From positions 1 to 9,164 of the forward strand of contig DAOVLE010000212.1 of assembly GCA_030631415.1 (NCBI GenBank): DNA of 9,164 nt, in the 5' to 3' direction. The translations under genes and the position numbers were made by a program. The stretch comes from JAAEQG01 sp023133475 (GTDB lineage Bacteria > Planctomycetota > Phycisphaerae > UBA1845). Of the stretch, positions 1-6,948 are shown piece by piece. Under the pieces are notes generated by a model, which did no database searches, was not told where the DNA came from, and saw nothing but the letters and a program-made list of their open reading frames with translations. Numbering within the stretch: the first letter of the stretch is position 1; the number at the start of each line of letters is the position of its first letter.

Positions 1-32
1 AACCGTGTCTCCAACCGGCTGACGCGACGGCT

Positions 33-175
33 GTAGGGCGGGTTCCACCCGCCTTCCCAGCCAGGAAGTCCAAAGTCCCTGGTCCAAGGTCCAAAGTCAG
101 GGATTGGCGAGACTTTGGACCTTGGACTAGGGACTTTGGACTTATTAGCGGTGCGGCGGGTGAAACCCGCCCTAC
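33..175. repeat. Nested inverted repeat: GTAG palindromes enclosing heptamer arrays
   Basis: The outer arms are 33-53 and 155-175. Each begins (on its own strand) with GTAG followed by a hairpin GGCGGGT-loop-ACCCGCC. They face each other, as in a REP pair (BIME). The inner arms are 66-98 and 111-143, near-perfect reverse complements with a 12-nt centre. The inner arms are themselves tandem 7-bp repeats: AGTCCAA, AGTCCCT, GGTCCAA, GGTCCAA on the left and GACTTTG, GACCTTG, GACTAGG, GACTTTG on the right. The right outer arm ends 17 nt before the epimerase start, so the element lies in that gene's 5' leader or promoter region. An open frame runs through the repeat into the epimerase, but I read that part as non-coding. 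Confidence 0.9.
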
Positions 176-192
176 TTTGGATGGACAGAAAG

Positions 193-1140
193 ATGGCAAA
201 AATCCTGGTCACCGGCGGTGCCGGGTTTATCGGTTCACACCTTTGTGAGGCGTTGCTACGCCGGGGTGATGCGGTAACAGCGCTGGACAACTTCGATGAC
301 TTCTACGATCCATCGACCAAGCGGGCTAACCTGACAGCTTGCATGAAAAACGATCACTTCACGTTGGCTGAGGGCGACATACGCGACGCCGACATGGTGA
401 ACAAGCTGGTCAAGGACACTGACGTGATCGTGCATCTGGCTGCCCGGGCGGGTGTGAGGCCCTCGATCGAGCAGCCGATTTTGTACCAGGACGTCAACAT
501 CGCCGGCACCATGGTTATGCTCGAAGCCGCCCGCGAACATGCCATCAAACGCTTCATTTTCGCGGGCAGTTCAAGCGTCTACGGAAACAACGAAAGTATC
601 CCCTTCCGCGAGTCGGACAACGTCGATTTCCCCATATCACCCTACGCAGCCACCAAAAAAGCCGGTGAGTTGCTTTGCCATACTTATCATCATTTGTACG
701 GTATTGGGGTGACCTGTGTACGTTTTTTCACAGTCTACGGACCCCGCCAGCGTCCCGACTTAGCCATCCACAAATTCACTCGCCTGATCGAAGCCGGTGA
801 TCCGATCCCCGTGTTTGGGGACGGGAGCATGATGCGTGATTTCACTTACATTGACGACATCATCGCGGGCACGCTGGCTGCCATCGACCGTTGCGATGGG
901 TACCATATTTACAACCTCGGCGAATCCACCCCGATCAAGCTGTGCGACCTGATCGCCGGGCTGGAGAAGGCCTTGGGAAAAAAGGCGGTCATCAACCGTC
1001 TGCCCTGCCAGCCGGGCGACGTGCAGCGGACATACGCGGACATAACCCAAGCCTGCCAGGAACTGGGCTATCAACCCGGCACAGACATAGACACCGGTTT
1101 GGCCCGGTTTGTCGAGTGGTTCCGCAGCCGACCCGCTTGA
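193..1140 (+). CDS. NAD-dependent nucleotide-sugar epimerase (UDP-glucuronate 4-epimerase-like)
   Basis: This is a short-chain dehydrogenase/reductase of the extended type, 315 aa, cytosolic. It is expected to invert a sugar-ring hydroxyl of a UDP-sugar for polysaccharide or envelope synthesis. Visible motifs are the Rossmann loop GGAGFIG (residues 8-14), D32 at the end of beta-2 for NAD ribose binding, the catalytic serine segment SSSVYG (126-131), and the catalytic pair Y151/K155 in YAATK. The stretches DNFDDFYDPS (32-41) and RPDLAIHKF resemble CapI/LpsL-type UDP-glucuronate 4-epimerases more than GalE, but exact substrate cannot be fixed from motifs. The length is normal and the gene is intact. 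I chose ATG at 193 because the protein then starts MAKILVTGG, as in the family. An in-frame ATG at 181 is possible, and earlier codons would translate repeat DNA. The ribosome-binding site is weak (AGAAAG). The gene converges on rpmH. Confidence 0.88.
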   Translation: MAKILVTGGAGFIGSHLCEALLRRGDAVTALDNFDDFYDPSTKRANLTACMKNDHFTLAEGDIRDADMVNKLVKDTDVIVHLAARAGVRPSIEQPILYQDVNIAGTMVMLEAAREHAIKRFIFAGSSSVYGNNESIPFRESDNVDFPISPYAATKKAGELLCHTYHHLYGIGVTCVRFFTVYGPRQRPDLAIHKFTRLIEAGDPIPVFGDGSMMRDFTYIDDIIAGTLAAIDRCDGYHIYNLGESTPIKLCDLIAGLEKALGKKAVINRLPCQPGDVQRTYADITQACQELGYQPGTDIDTGLARFVEWFRSRPA

Positions 1141-1152
1141 TGACAGCCGATC

Positions 1153-1174
1153 AAAAAGCGGAATGCCCCTTTTT
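1153..1174. terminator. Bidirectional terminator between epimerase and rpmH
   Basis: A hairpin with arms AAAAAGCGG and CCCCTTTTT (one mismatch) and a 4-nt loop lies 12 nt after the epimerase stop and 24 nt after the rpmH stop. The A-run on one side and T-run on the other give a U-tract in either direction, so it can end both convergent transcripts. Confidence 0.7.
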
Positions 1175-1198
1175 CCTCTGGGAGGCTGGTGGGCTTAG

Positions 1199-1336
1199 TC
1201 AAACCACGTTAATGAGTTTGCGACCGTGACGGCGTTTGCGATTAATCAGCTTTCGCCCTTTGTTGGTTCTCATACGTGCGCGAAAGCCAATTTGCCGAGC
1301 ACGCTTTATTTTACTGTTTCGTCTGGGATAATGCAT
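1199..1336 (-). CDS. rpmH: Ribosomal protein bL34
   Basis: This is a 45-aa, strongly basic protein of the large ribosomal subunit. The translated minus strand begins MHYPRRNSKIKRARQ and continues with the family core GFRARMRTNKGRKLINRKR (residues 17-35), then RHGRKLINVV at the C-terminus. The core matches the bL34 pattern GFRARM-x-T-x-x-GRK-x-x-x-RRR, and the length is typical (44-46 aa). A GAGG Shine-Dalgarno-like sequence lies about 7 nt before the ATG. In many bacteria rpmH sits between dnaA and rnpA. Here the downstream side is the convergent epimerase and no rnpA is present, so the gene stands alone at the end of the minus-strand block. It is separated from yacG by about 500 nt of repeat DNA, so it probably has its own promoter. 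Confidence 0.93.
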   Translation of the reverse strand: MHYPRRNSKIKRARQIGFRARMRTNKGRKLINRKRRHGRKLINVV

Positions 1337-1467
1337 CGTCGAACCTCGATCACGACAAAAACAACCCACCCTTTACCGGCCGGGGCGGCGCCCTCGCTGG
1401 CTACAACCACTTACTCAACAACGGCTTAAGTCGTCTTCTGCCGCGTTGCGAGGATCTCTCAGGACCA

Positions 1468-1496
1468 AATCTACAGGTAACGCCTCCCATTTGCAA
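1468..1496 (-). promoter_or_regulatory. Candidate rpmH promoter
   Basis: On the minus strand TTGCAA (1496-1491) and TAGATT (1473-1468) are separated by exactly 17 nt, a fair sigma-70-like pair with four of six matches each. It would give a leader of roughly 125 nt. It lies in the non-repetitive stretch 1337-1540 directly upstream of rpmH, in which I see no other gene. Confidence 0.3.
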
Positions 1497-1598
1497 GCAC
1501 TCACGACGCACCACGGCAGGGCAATCGCATCTAATTCACCGCGGAGCACGCGGAGAATGGAGAATGGAGAATGGAGAAACGGGGTGATCACAACCACG

Positions 1599-1705
1599 CC
1601 GGCGTGGTTAGCGGTGACAAGTCCGTAGCGTTTAGCGGCGACAAGTCCGCAGCGTTTAGCGGCGACCCGAAGGGGAGCGTGGAGTGTGGAGTGTGGAGCG
1701 TGTAG
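1599..1705 (-). repeat. 24-bp tandem cassette, copy 1
   Basis: Two full 24-bp units occupy 1619-1642 and 1643-1666 (AAGTCCGYAGCGTTTAGC followed by GGCGAC). They are preceded by a diverged partial unit and followed by CCGAAGGGGAGCGT and the heptamers GGAGTGT, GGAGTGT, GGAGCGT. The whole block is the reverse complement of 2225-2330, with about 80 nt essentially identical. It has no coding sign. Confidence 0.9.
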
Positions 1706-1760
1706 AAGGAAGCGCGAAAAGTGGAGCGAGAAAAACTGAGAAAACAGCGTAATCACAGTT

Positions 1761-1781
1761 GTAGGGCGGGTTTCACCCGCC
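1761..1781 (+). repeat. GTAG-led palindrome (REP-like)
   Basis: GTAG is followed by GGCGGGT, loop TTC, ACCCGCC. It is the same element as 33-53, with the opposite copy at 155-175. It lies downstream of yacG in the transcription direction, inside repeat element I. Confidence 0.85.
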
Positions 1782-1832
1782 GTTGTGGCACCGCATGATG
1801 GGTAGAACCCGCTCTGCATCCATTCTCAATTC

Positions 1833-2045
1833 TCAATTCTCAATTTCTCTCGGTGGTGCATTATCCGGGTTGGGTTCGGGGGTCTGGTGGGGATCGAGCG
1901 GTTCGCTAATGCGGTATTCGCCGTCGAACCACTTGCTCAGGTCGATCATCTGGCAGCGGTGCGAGCAGAACGGTCTATGAGAGGCGTCCTCTCGGCGCTG
2001 GACGCGAACCGTCTTGCCACAGGTGGGGCATTGGTAGGTGGGCAT
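1833..2045 (-). CDS. yacG: DNA gyrase inhibitor / zinc-ribbon protein YacG
   Basis: This is a 70-aa protein of the YacG family. In E. coli, YacG binds GyrB and inhibits DNA gyrase. The treble-clef zinc site is visible as C6/C9 (CPTCGKTV) and C27/C31 (FCSHRC). It is followed by the family signature QMIDLSKW (32-39) and an acidic, proline-rich tail. I chose the ATG at 2045 because the protein then starts MPTYQCPTCGK and a GGAG sits 9 nt upstream; a longer frame reaching 2108 adds unrelated residues. The last codons (E-I-E-N-stop) are read from an AATTGAG heptamer array, so the native C-terminus may have been altered by the repeat. The gene is bracketed by the inverted cassette copies and lies downstream of fmdB, separated by 329 nt of repeats. 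Confidence 0.88.
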   Translation of the reverse strand: MPTYQCPTCGKTVRVQRREDASHRPFCSHRCQMIDLSKWFDGEYRISEPLDPHQTPEPNPDNAPPREIEN

Positions 2046-2115
2046 CGGTGCTAACTCCAGCGAGCAAAGGGGATACCCCAATGGTTCCATGCCGCATGGA
2101 ACACGCACGGCGAAT

Positions 2116-2374
<259 letters not shown>

Positions 2375-2378
<4 letters not shown>

Positions 2379-2713
2379 TTTCTCACGCTCCCCTCAGGTT
2401 GCTGCGTGACCGGTTTGGTCTTGGGAGACTTGGGTTCGGACGGTTTTGCGGAATCGCTTTTGTTCTCCGTCTTGTTCTCCGTTGTTGGCTGATCCGCCTG
2501 GCGAGCCTTTTTGTAGCTTTCGCTGCGGTAGTCAGTGGCGTAGAACCCACTGCCTTTGAAAACAATACCGCCGCCGGCACCAATCAAACGACGCACCGGC
2601 GTTCGCTCACCGCAAATCTCGCAATCCAGTTTGCGTTTGGGTTTCTCGGTGATCCTCTGAAACAGATCCTGAACACTGCCGCATTTTGTGCATTCGTACT
2701 CGTAAGTTGGCAT
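2375..2713 (-). CDS. FmdB-type zinc-ribbon protein
   Basis: This is a 112-aa small protein with an N-terminal zinc ribbon. C8/C11 lie in MPTYEYECTKCGS and C31/C34 in LDCEICGE, followed by the family-typical segment GGGIVFKGSGFYATDY (47-62). Residues 63-112 form a low-complexity tail rich in Lys, Glu, Pro and Ser, probably disordered. The family is often labelled a putative regulatory protein after FmdB of methylotrophs, and its function is not established. The start at 2713 is supported by GGAG 8 nt upstream and by the family N-terminus MPTYEY. The C-terminal codons run into repeat sequence: the end S-V-R-N-stop comes from GAGCGTGAGAAATTGA, which leads into a TTGAAAA heptamer array. The gene is 73 nt downstream of grpE and is probably cotranscribed with it. 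Confidence 0.85.
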
Positions 2714-2743
2714 GGTTGGTTCTCCGTGGATTATGCAGACCGA

Positions 2744-2786
2744 GTGGTGGGTTCCGCCGCGTTGCACGCGACTCCACCCACCCTAC
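2744..2786 (-). repeat. Long GTAG-led palindrome between grpE and fmdB
   Basis: On the minus strand GTAG (2786-2783) follows the grpE stop directly. It leads into GGTGGGTGGAGTCGCG, a short TGCAA centre and CGCGGCGGAACCCACC, which can fold into an imperfect hairpin. It is a longer variant of the other GTAG palindromes. Lying between two cotranscribed genes, it could stabilise mRNA ends or weaken readthrough; it has no U-tract. Confidence 0.75.
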
Positions 2787-3371
2787 TCATGACTTTGGAC
2801 TTTCCTGGGGTTCGGATGATGCTACAACGACCTGGGCAGGGCGTAGTATCCGGTCGCGGTAGCGGTATCCCCGTTGGACTTCCTGGATTACAGTCCCCGG
2901 TTCGCACTGGTCGGATGGCTGTTGCATCATTGCGGCGTGCTCGGTGGGATCGAACGGCTTGCCGAGCGATTCGATCGCCTCGACCGCGTTGTCCTTCAGC
3001 AATTTCATCAGTTTGTCGTAGACCAGCTTGATCCCCTCGACAACCGCGTCCGCCTGGCTGGTGTTCTCGGCGGCTTCGAGGGTTCGCTCGAAGTCATCCA
3101 CCACCGCCACCACCGCCTTCAGCAGTTCGGCATTGCCGTAGCAAATCGCGTCAGTCTTCTCCTGCTGGATGCGACGGACGATGTTCTGAGCTTCCGCCTT
3201 GGCTCGCAGATACTTGTCCTGAGCTTCGGTGAGTTGCTTGCGTAAACTTGTCAGTTCATCCTCAGGTGTTTGTGCCGTGGAGGTTTCCGGTTCCCGCGTT
3301 GCCGAATCCGTGGCATACTGAGCCACCTCTTCGGGAGAGGCGACTTCGATTTTGCTCTTTGGTTTGCTCAT
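2787..3371 (-). CDS. grpE: Nucleotide exchange factor GrpE (Hsp70 cofactor)
   Basis: The 194-aa cytosolic co-chaperone releases ADP from DnaK. Residues 1-38 are a polar, disordered leader. Residues about 40-85 (ELTSLRKQLTEAQDKYLRAKAEAQN and onward) form the long dimerising helix/coiled coil. The following helices contain VVAVVDDFERTLEAA, where F and R of DDFER are typical, and the beta-domain contains the GKPFDPTEHAA and VIQEVQRGYRYRDRILRPAQVVV signatures. The length is normal. The start overlaps the dnaJ stop in an ATGA arrangement and AGGA lies just upstream, so translation is probably coupled to dnaJ. The last residues S-P-K-S are encoded by AAAGTCCAAAGTC, which matches the heptamer repeats at 66-143, and the stop abuts a GTAG palindrome. 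Confidence 0.95.
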   Translation of the reverse strand: MSKPKSKIEVASPEEVAQYATDSATREPETSTAQTPEDELTSLRKQLTEAQDKYLRAKAEAQNIVRRIQQEKTDAICYGNAELLKAVVAVVDDFERTLEAAENTSQADAVVEGIKLVYDKLMKLLKDNAVEAIESLGKPFDPTEHAAMMQQPSDQCEPGTVIQEVQRGYRYRDRILRPAQVVVASSEPQESPKS

Positions 3372-4525
3372 TTCCTGGTTCCGTCGGGAGATTGCTTCGC
3401 TCCGTTACCCTCTCCGGTGAAATAGCCCCTCAGCTTCTCGAAGAAGCCTTTTGATTCCGGCATCACCGATTTGTCTTCGGTTTCGGCGAACTTGCGCAGC
3501 AGTGTTTCCTGCTCGTTGCTCAACCGCGTGGGTGTCTCGACGACCACCTGCACCAGCTCGTCCCCCCGTCTGCCGGTGCGTATGTCCGGCAGCCCCAAGC
3601 CCGCCAACCGGAAGATTTTGCCGCTCTGGGTGCCCTGTGGAATTTTGAAGTCAGCCCGCCCGTCCAGTGTCGGCACTTCCACCTTCGCCCCCAGGGCTGC
3701 CTGGGTGAAGCTGATCGGCATACGGCAGACCAGATCGTTGGCGTGCCGCTCGAAGAACGGGTGTGACTGAATGGAGACGTAACAGTGCAGGTCGCCGCGC
3801 ACGCCACCCTGAGCACCCGGTTCGCCTTCACCACGCACTCGGATCGCCTGACCATGATGAATCCCCGGTGGGACTTTGACGTTAATGACCCGCCCTTTTG
3901 GATGTCGGCCTCGCCCCTTGCATCTGGGGCAGGGTGTGACCACCAAAGAGCCTTGCCCCTTACAGGTGGGGCAGGTGGTGACCATGCGCCCGAACAAGAT
4001 ACCAAACCCGCTTTGCTGCTCGACTTGGCCGTAGCCGCCGCACGTCGGGCAAGCACGCCGCTCCGAGCCCGGTGCAGCCCCACTTCCGCTACAGGCTTCG
4101 CAGAAATCCAGGCGATCGAACTCGATAGTTCGTTCGACGCCGGCAGCCACCTCCGCCAAGGTAAGACTAATCTCTATCTCCAGGTCCGATCCGCGCCGGC
4201 CGCCACCAGACCGCCCACCGCCGAATATGTCCGTGAACATCGAAAAGATGTCGTCGATGCCCATGTGGCTGAAGTCGTGCATGCCGGCTCCGGAGAGCCC
4301 CTGATGCCCGAACCGGTCGTAGCGCTGCCGCTTGTCCGGGTCGCTGAGCACCTCATAGGCTTCGGCAGCCTCCTTGAACTTCCCCTCAGCCTTAGGATCG
4401 TTGCGGTTGCGGTCGGGATGATACTTCAAGGCAGCCTGGCGGTAGGACCGTTTGATTTCATCCGCGCCGGCATCACGGCTGACGCCAAGCACATCGTAGT
4501 AGTCTCGCTTTTCGGTCGACATCAT
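3368..4525 (-). CDS. dnaJ: Chaperone DnaJ (Hsp40, type I)
   Basis: The 385-aa protein stimulates the DnaK ATPase and delivers unfolded substrates. The domains in order are a J domain with HPD at 36-38; a Gly/Phe region about 73-112; a zinc region with four CxxCxGxG motifs (C142/C145, C159/C162, C185/C188, C199/C202), all intact; two C-terminal beta-sandwich substrate domains; and a dimerisation tail. The length is typical. The protein begins MM, so translation may start at 4525 or 4522. Neither has a clear Shine-Dalgarno sequence, and a GTAG palindrome lies about 15 nt before the first ATG. It overlaps grpE by 4 nt and follows groEL1 after a 226-nt gap made of repeats and a hairpin. No dnaK is adjacent. 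Confidence 0.96.
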   Translation of the reverse strand: MMSTEKRDYYDVLGVSRDAGADEIKRSYRQAALKYHPDRNRNDPKAEGKFKEAAEAYEVLSDPDKRQRYDRFGHQGLSGAGMHDFSHMGIDDIFSMFTDIFGGGRSGGGRRGSDLEIEISLTLAEVAAGVERTIEFDRLDFCEACSGSGAAPGSERRACPTCGGYGQVEQQSGFGILFGRMVTTCPTCKGQGSLVVTPCPRCKGRGRHPKGRVINVKVPPGIHHGQAIRVRGEGEPGAQGGVRGDLHCYVSIQSHPFFERHANDLVCRMPISFTQAALGAKVEVPTLDGRADFKIPQGTQSGKIFRLAGLGLPDIRTGRRGDELVQVVVETPTRLSNEQETLLRKFAETEDKSVMPESKGFFEKLRGYFTGEGNGAKQSPDGTRK

Positions 4526-4540
4526 AGTGAGAAGCCATCA

Positions 4541-4665
4541 GTAGGGTGGGTGGAACCCACCAACCAGGGACGAGTCCAAGGTCCAAGGTCCAAAGTCCAA
4601 GGTCTCGTGGGTTTCTGACTTTGGACTTTGGACTAGGGACTTTGGACTTTGGACTTTGGACTTTT
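4541..4665. repeat. GTAG palindrome plus facing heptamer arrays upstream of dnaJ
   Basis: 4541-4561 is GTAG followed by GGTGGGT, loop GGA, ACCCACC. 4573-4604 is a tandem array of GTCCAAG/GTCCAAA units. 4617-4665 is the inverted array of GACTTTG units with one GACTAGG. The order (palindrome, array, short centre, inverted array) repeats that of 33-143, including the phrase GGACTAGGGACTTTGGACTT, but there is no second closing palindrome. The element lies in the leader of dnaJ and can form a long hairpin in the groEL1-dnaJ intergenic transcript. Confidence 0.88.
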
Positions 4666-4697
4666 AAGCCATGGGCCACCCAGCTATCCCAAGACTC

Positions 4698-4736
4698 GCG
4701 CAAAAGGGGCGGACCGAGCTGTCCGCCCCTTTGCGC
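4698..4736 (-). terminator. Strong hairpin after groEL1 (terminator or processing signal)
   Basis: The arms 4698-4714 and 4721-4736 pair over 16 bp (GCGCAAAGGGGCGGAC) with one bulged A and a 6-nt loop. It starts about 16 nt after the groEL1 stop. On the minus strand no U-run follows, so it may be an intrinsic terminator of low efficiency or an mRNA-stabilising structure separating groEL1 from dnaJ. Confidence 0.55.
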
Positions 4737-4751
4737 TATCGCCTTTAATTA

Positions 4752-6362
4752 CTATCGGACCGCGTGGGCGACAGCCTTATCCTCGTCCTTCAACTCGGTC
4801 AGCAGAACCTCGGTGGTCAACATCAGCCCAGCCACACTGGCGGCATTCTCCAAAGCAATACGAGCCACCTTGGCTGGATCGACAATGCCGGCCTTGCTCA
4901 GGTCCACGAACTCACCACTACGAGCGTCGTATCCGTAAGAGCCGGTCTTCTCCCGAATCTGCGACACGATCACATCACCTTCCGCCCCGGAGTTCACGGC
5001 GATCTGACGGGCTGGTGCCGACAAAGCCTTGAGGATGATGTCCACCCCGATCTTCTCTTCGCCCATCGCATTGTTGCGGGCTTTCTCGACCGCGGGGATG
5101 GTGCGCAGGAAGGTCACGCCCCCACCGGGCACGATCCCTTCCTCCGCGGCTGCCTTGGTGGCATGGAACGCATCGTCCACCAAGTCCTTGCGCTCCTTCA
5201 CCTCGATCTCGGTGGCACCGCCGACCCGAACCACCGCCACGCCACCAGTCAACTTGGCCAGCCGCTCTTGCAGCTTCTCGCGGTCGTAATCGCTGGTGCT
5301 TTTTTCGATTTGGTTACGAATCTGATCGCACCGGGCTTTGATGTCCGCCTTCTTACCGGCACCCTGGATGATCGTCGTGGTGTCTTTAGTGATAACAATC
5401 TTTTTGGCTTTACCCAAGTCGCCGGCAGTCACGTTTTCGAGCTTGATGCCCAGGTCCTCGCTGATGAGCTTGCCGGCGGTCAAAGTGGCGATGTCGCCCA
5501 TCATGGCTTTGCGACGATCGCCGAACCCCGGAGCCTTCACCGCGGCACACTGCAACACCCCGCGGAGCCTGTTCACCACCAACGCAGCCAACGCCTCACC
5601 TTCCAAGTCCTCGGCAATCACCAACAGCGGCTTACCCGAGGTGGCAATGCTCTCCAACAGCGGGACGAAATCACGAAGATTGGATATCTTCTTCTCAAAG
5701 ATGAGGATCTGGGCGTCTTCCAGCACACACTCCAGCGCACCCGGATCGGTTATGAAATAGGGGGAGATGAAGCCCTTGTCGAACTGCATGCCCTCAACCA
5801 CTTCCTTTTCGGTCTCCAGGCTATTGCCCTCCTCGACCTCGACCACGCCTTCCTTGCCCACCGCGTCCAGCGCATCAGCCAGAATTTTGCCGACTTCCGC
5901 GTCACCGTTGGCGGCGATGGTTGCAATGTCTGCCAGGTCCTTGTTGGACTTCACCTTGACGGACTGCTCGGCGATGCTCTTGACCGCAGCCGCCACCGCC
6001 TTGTCAATCCCGCGTTTTAATGCCATTGGGTTGGCACCGGCGGTCACGTTCTTGAGCCCCTCGCGGTAAATCGCCTCCGCCAGGATAGTGGCGGTGGTGG
6101 TCCCGTCGCCGACCTTGTCCGAGGTCTTGGAAGCCACCTCGTTGACCAGCTTGGCCCCCATGTTCTGGAATGGGCCTGGCAGCTCGATCTCCTTGCTGAC
6201 GCTCACGCCATCCTTGGTGATTCGCGGAGGCCCGAAGGATTTCTGCAGGATAACATTGCGCCCGGTAGGCCCCATGGTGACCTTCACGACGGACGCCAAC
6301 TTGCTCAGTCCCTCCAGGATCTCCTGCCGGGCTTCCTGGCTGAACATCATTTGCTTGGCCAT
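4752..6362 (-). CDS. groEL: Chaperonin GroEL (Hsp60), paralogue without GGM tail
   Basis: This 536-aa subunit of the ATP-driven folding chamber carries the equatorial nucleotide-binding motifs VTMGPTGRN (28-36), ITKDGV with D51, and GDGTTTAT with D86. The apical substrate/GroES-binding segment PLLVIAEDLEGEALAALVVN and the hinge motif VKAPGFGDRRKAM are present. The ATPase aspartate is in VDDAFHATKAAAEEGIVPGGG, and TSDYDREKLQERLAKL is conserved. All catalytic residues I can check are intact. The C-terminus ends DEDKAVAHAVR and lacks the Gly-Gly-Met repeats usual in house-keeping GroEL. The start is supported by GGAG 7 nt upstream. It lies 88 nt downstream of groES and is likely cotranscribed with it. 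It differs from the 6949-8580 paralogue throughout, for example F43-G-P-P-R against W44-G-G-P-T, so this is an old duplication. Confidence 0.96.
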   Translation of the reverse strand: MAKQMMFSQEARQEILEGLSKLASVVKVTMGPTGRNVILQKSFGPPRITKDGVSVSKEIELPGPFQNMGAKLVNEVASKTSDKVGDGTTTATILAEAIYREGLKNVTAGANPMALKRGIDKAVAAAVKSIAEQSVKVKSNKDLADIATIAANGDAEVGKILADALDAVGKEGVVEVEEGNSLETEKEVVEGMQFDKGFISPYFITDPGALECVLEDAQILIFEKKISNLRDFVPLLESIATSGKPLLVIAEDLEGEALAALVVNRLRGVLQCAAVKAPGFGDRRKAMMGDIATLTAGKLISEDLGIKLENVTAGDLGKAKKIVITKDTTTIIQGAGKKADIKARCDQIRNQIEKSTSDYDREKLQERLAKLTGGVAVVRVGGATEIEVKERKDLVDDAFHATKAAAEEGIVPGGGVTFLRTIPAVEKARNNAMGEEKIGVDIILKALSAPARQIAVNSGAEGDVIVSQIREKTGSYGYDARSGEFVDLSKAGIVDPAKVARIALENAASVAGLMLTTEVLLTELKDEDKAVAHAVR

Positions 6363-6450
6363 TGCTTGCTCCTGTTGTCTATTGTAGGCCCGGTTCGCAC
6401 AGGCCGGTTATGGTTCACCGATGGTGTCAGCGTGCACCTGGGTGGCCTGC

Positions 6451-6765
6451 CTAGTTGGCAACCACCGCCAGGATGTCGCTCTCCCGAAGAATCACGTACT
6501 CTTGCCCGTTGACCTCGACGTCGGTCCCGGCATATTTGCCGTAGTACACCTCGTCGCCCACGTTAACGTCCAGCGCCCCGCGCTCACCGCTATCGAGCAG
6601 TTTGCCCGGGCCGGTGGCCACTATTGTCCCGCGCTGCGGCTTCTCTCGGGCTGAGTCGGGCAGCACGATTCCGCCCGAGGTTACCTCCTCCGGGTTGCAC
6701 GGCTGGAGCACCACCCGATCGTCCAACGGTCGCATCTTGATCTTCTTAGCTGTTGCAGTAGCCAT
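6451..6765 (-). CDS. groES: Co-chaperonin GroES (Hsp10)
   Basis: The 104-aa lid of the chaperonin has a short Lys-rich N-terminal extension (MATATAKKIK), then MRPLDDRVVLQP. Its mobile loop carries TSGGIVLPDSA, where the IVL tripeptide docks on the GroEL apical domain. The core continues with GTIVATGPGK and GDEVYYGKYAGTDVEVNGQEYVILRESDILAV. The length is slightly above the usual 95-100 aa. The start at 6765 is supported by GGAGGA upstream; the longer frame to 6912 translates intergenic repeat DNA. It lies between two groEL genes and is the only co-chaperonin here, so it may serve both. A small hairpin (GCGCC, loop TGA, GGCGC, 6794-6806) and an AT-rich stretch with TATAAA on the minus strand (6819-6814) precede it, possibly a weak internal promoter. 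Confidence 0.96.
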   Translation of the reverse strand: MATATAKKIKMRPLDDRVVLQPCNPEEVTSGGIVLPDSAREKPQRGTIVATGPGKLLDSGERGALDVNVGDEVYYGKYAGTDVEVNGQEYVILRESDILAVVAN

Positions 6766-6860
6766 TTTGAGTTTATCCTCCGTATTTCTTTTTGCGCCTG
6801 AGGCGCTATCAGGTTTATATCTTCCTCGACGAGAGTTATAACGCCGACGGCAAGGGGGCC

Positions 6861-6929
6861 GTGGCTTTAGCGCTGGGGAACACGAATCGCGTCGGGTATT
6901 CGCGTCCCCCACCGCTAAAGCGGTGGGCC
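6861..6929. repeat. Inverted repeat in the groEL2-groES gap
   Basis: The outer arms GTGGC...TTTAGCGCTGGGG and CCCC...CGCTAAAGCGGTGGGCCAC pair over most of their length. Inside the right arm is a perfect palindrome, CCCACCGCT-AA-AGCGGTGGG (6908-6927), and the inner segment ACGAAT...ATTCGCGT can also pair. The core CCGCTAAA is shared with the 24-bp cassettes near yacG. It ends 20 nt after the groEL2 stop on the minus strand, so it would sit as a large hairpin between groEL2 and groES. Confidence 0.75.
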
Positions 6930-6948
6930 ACCCACCAGTACACTAGCC

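Larger units (their letters stand above)
1552..1847. repeat. Repeat element I, bounded by facing heptamer arrays
   Basis: The left boundary is a tandem array of GGAGAAT (from 1552, three units plus a partial one). The right boundary is an array of TCTCAAT (1824-1844, three units). The two are near reverse complements (TGGAGAA against TTCTCAA), so the element has array-type inverted ends. Inside lie the 24-bp repeat cassette (1599-1705), a GGAGYGT heptamer run (1675-1700) and a GTAG palindrome (1761-1781). The right array overlaps the 3' end of yacG and encodes its last residues and stop. A frame of about 130 codons crosses this element on the minus strand but translates only repeats. Confidence 0.75.

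Noticed and set aside
1415..1819. 134-codon minus-strand frame upstream of rpmH
   Set aside because: Its product is a translation of the heptamer arrays and 24-bp cassette. It has no ribosome-binding site and no domain-like sequence.
4764..6020. 418-codon plus-strand frame inside groEL1
   Set aside because: It is antisense to an unmistakable GroEL and is explained by the high-GC codon pattern; no ribosome-binding site or family motif is seen.
6451..6912. Longer GroES with a 49-residue N-terminal extension
   Set aside because: The extension is encoded by intergenic inverted-repeat DNA, and the ATG at 6765 has a GGAGGA site and the family N-terminus.
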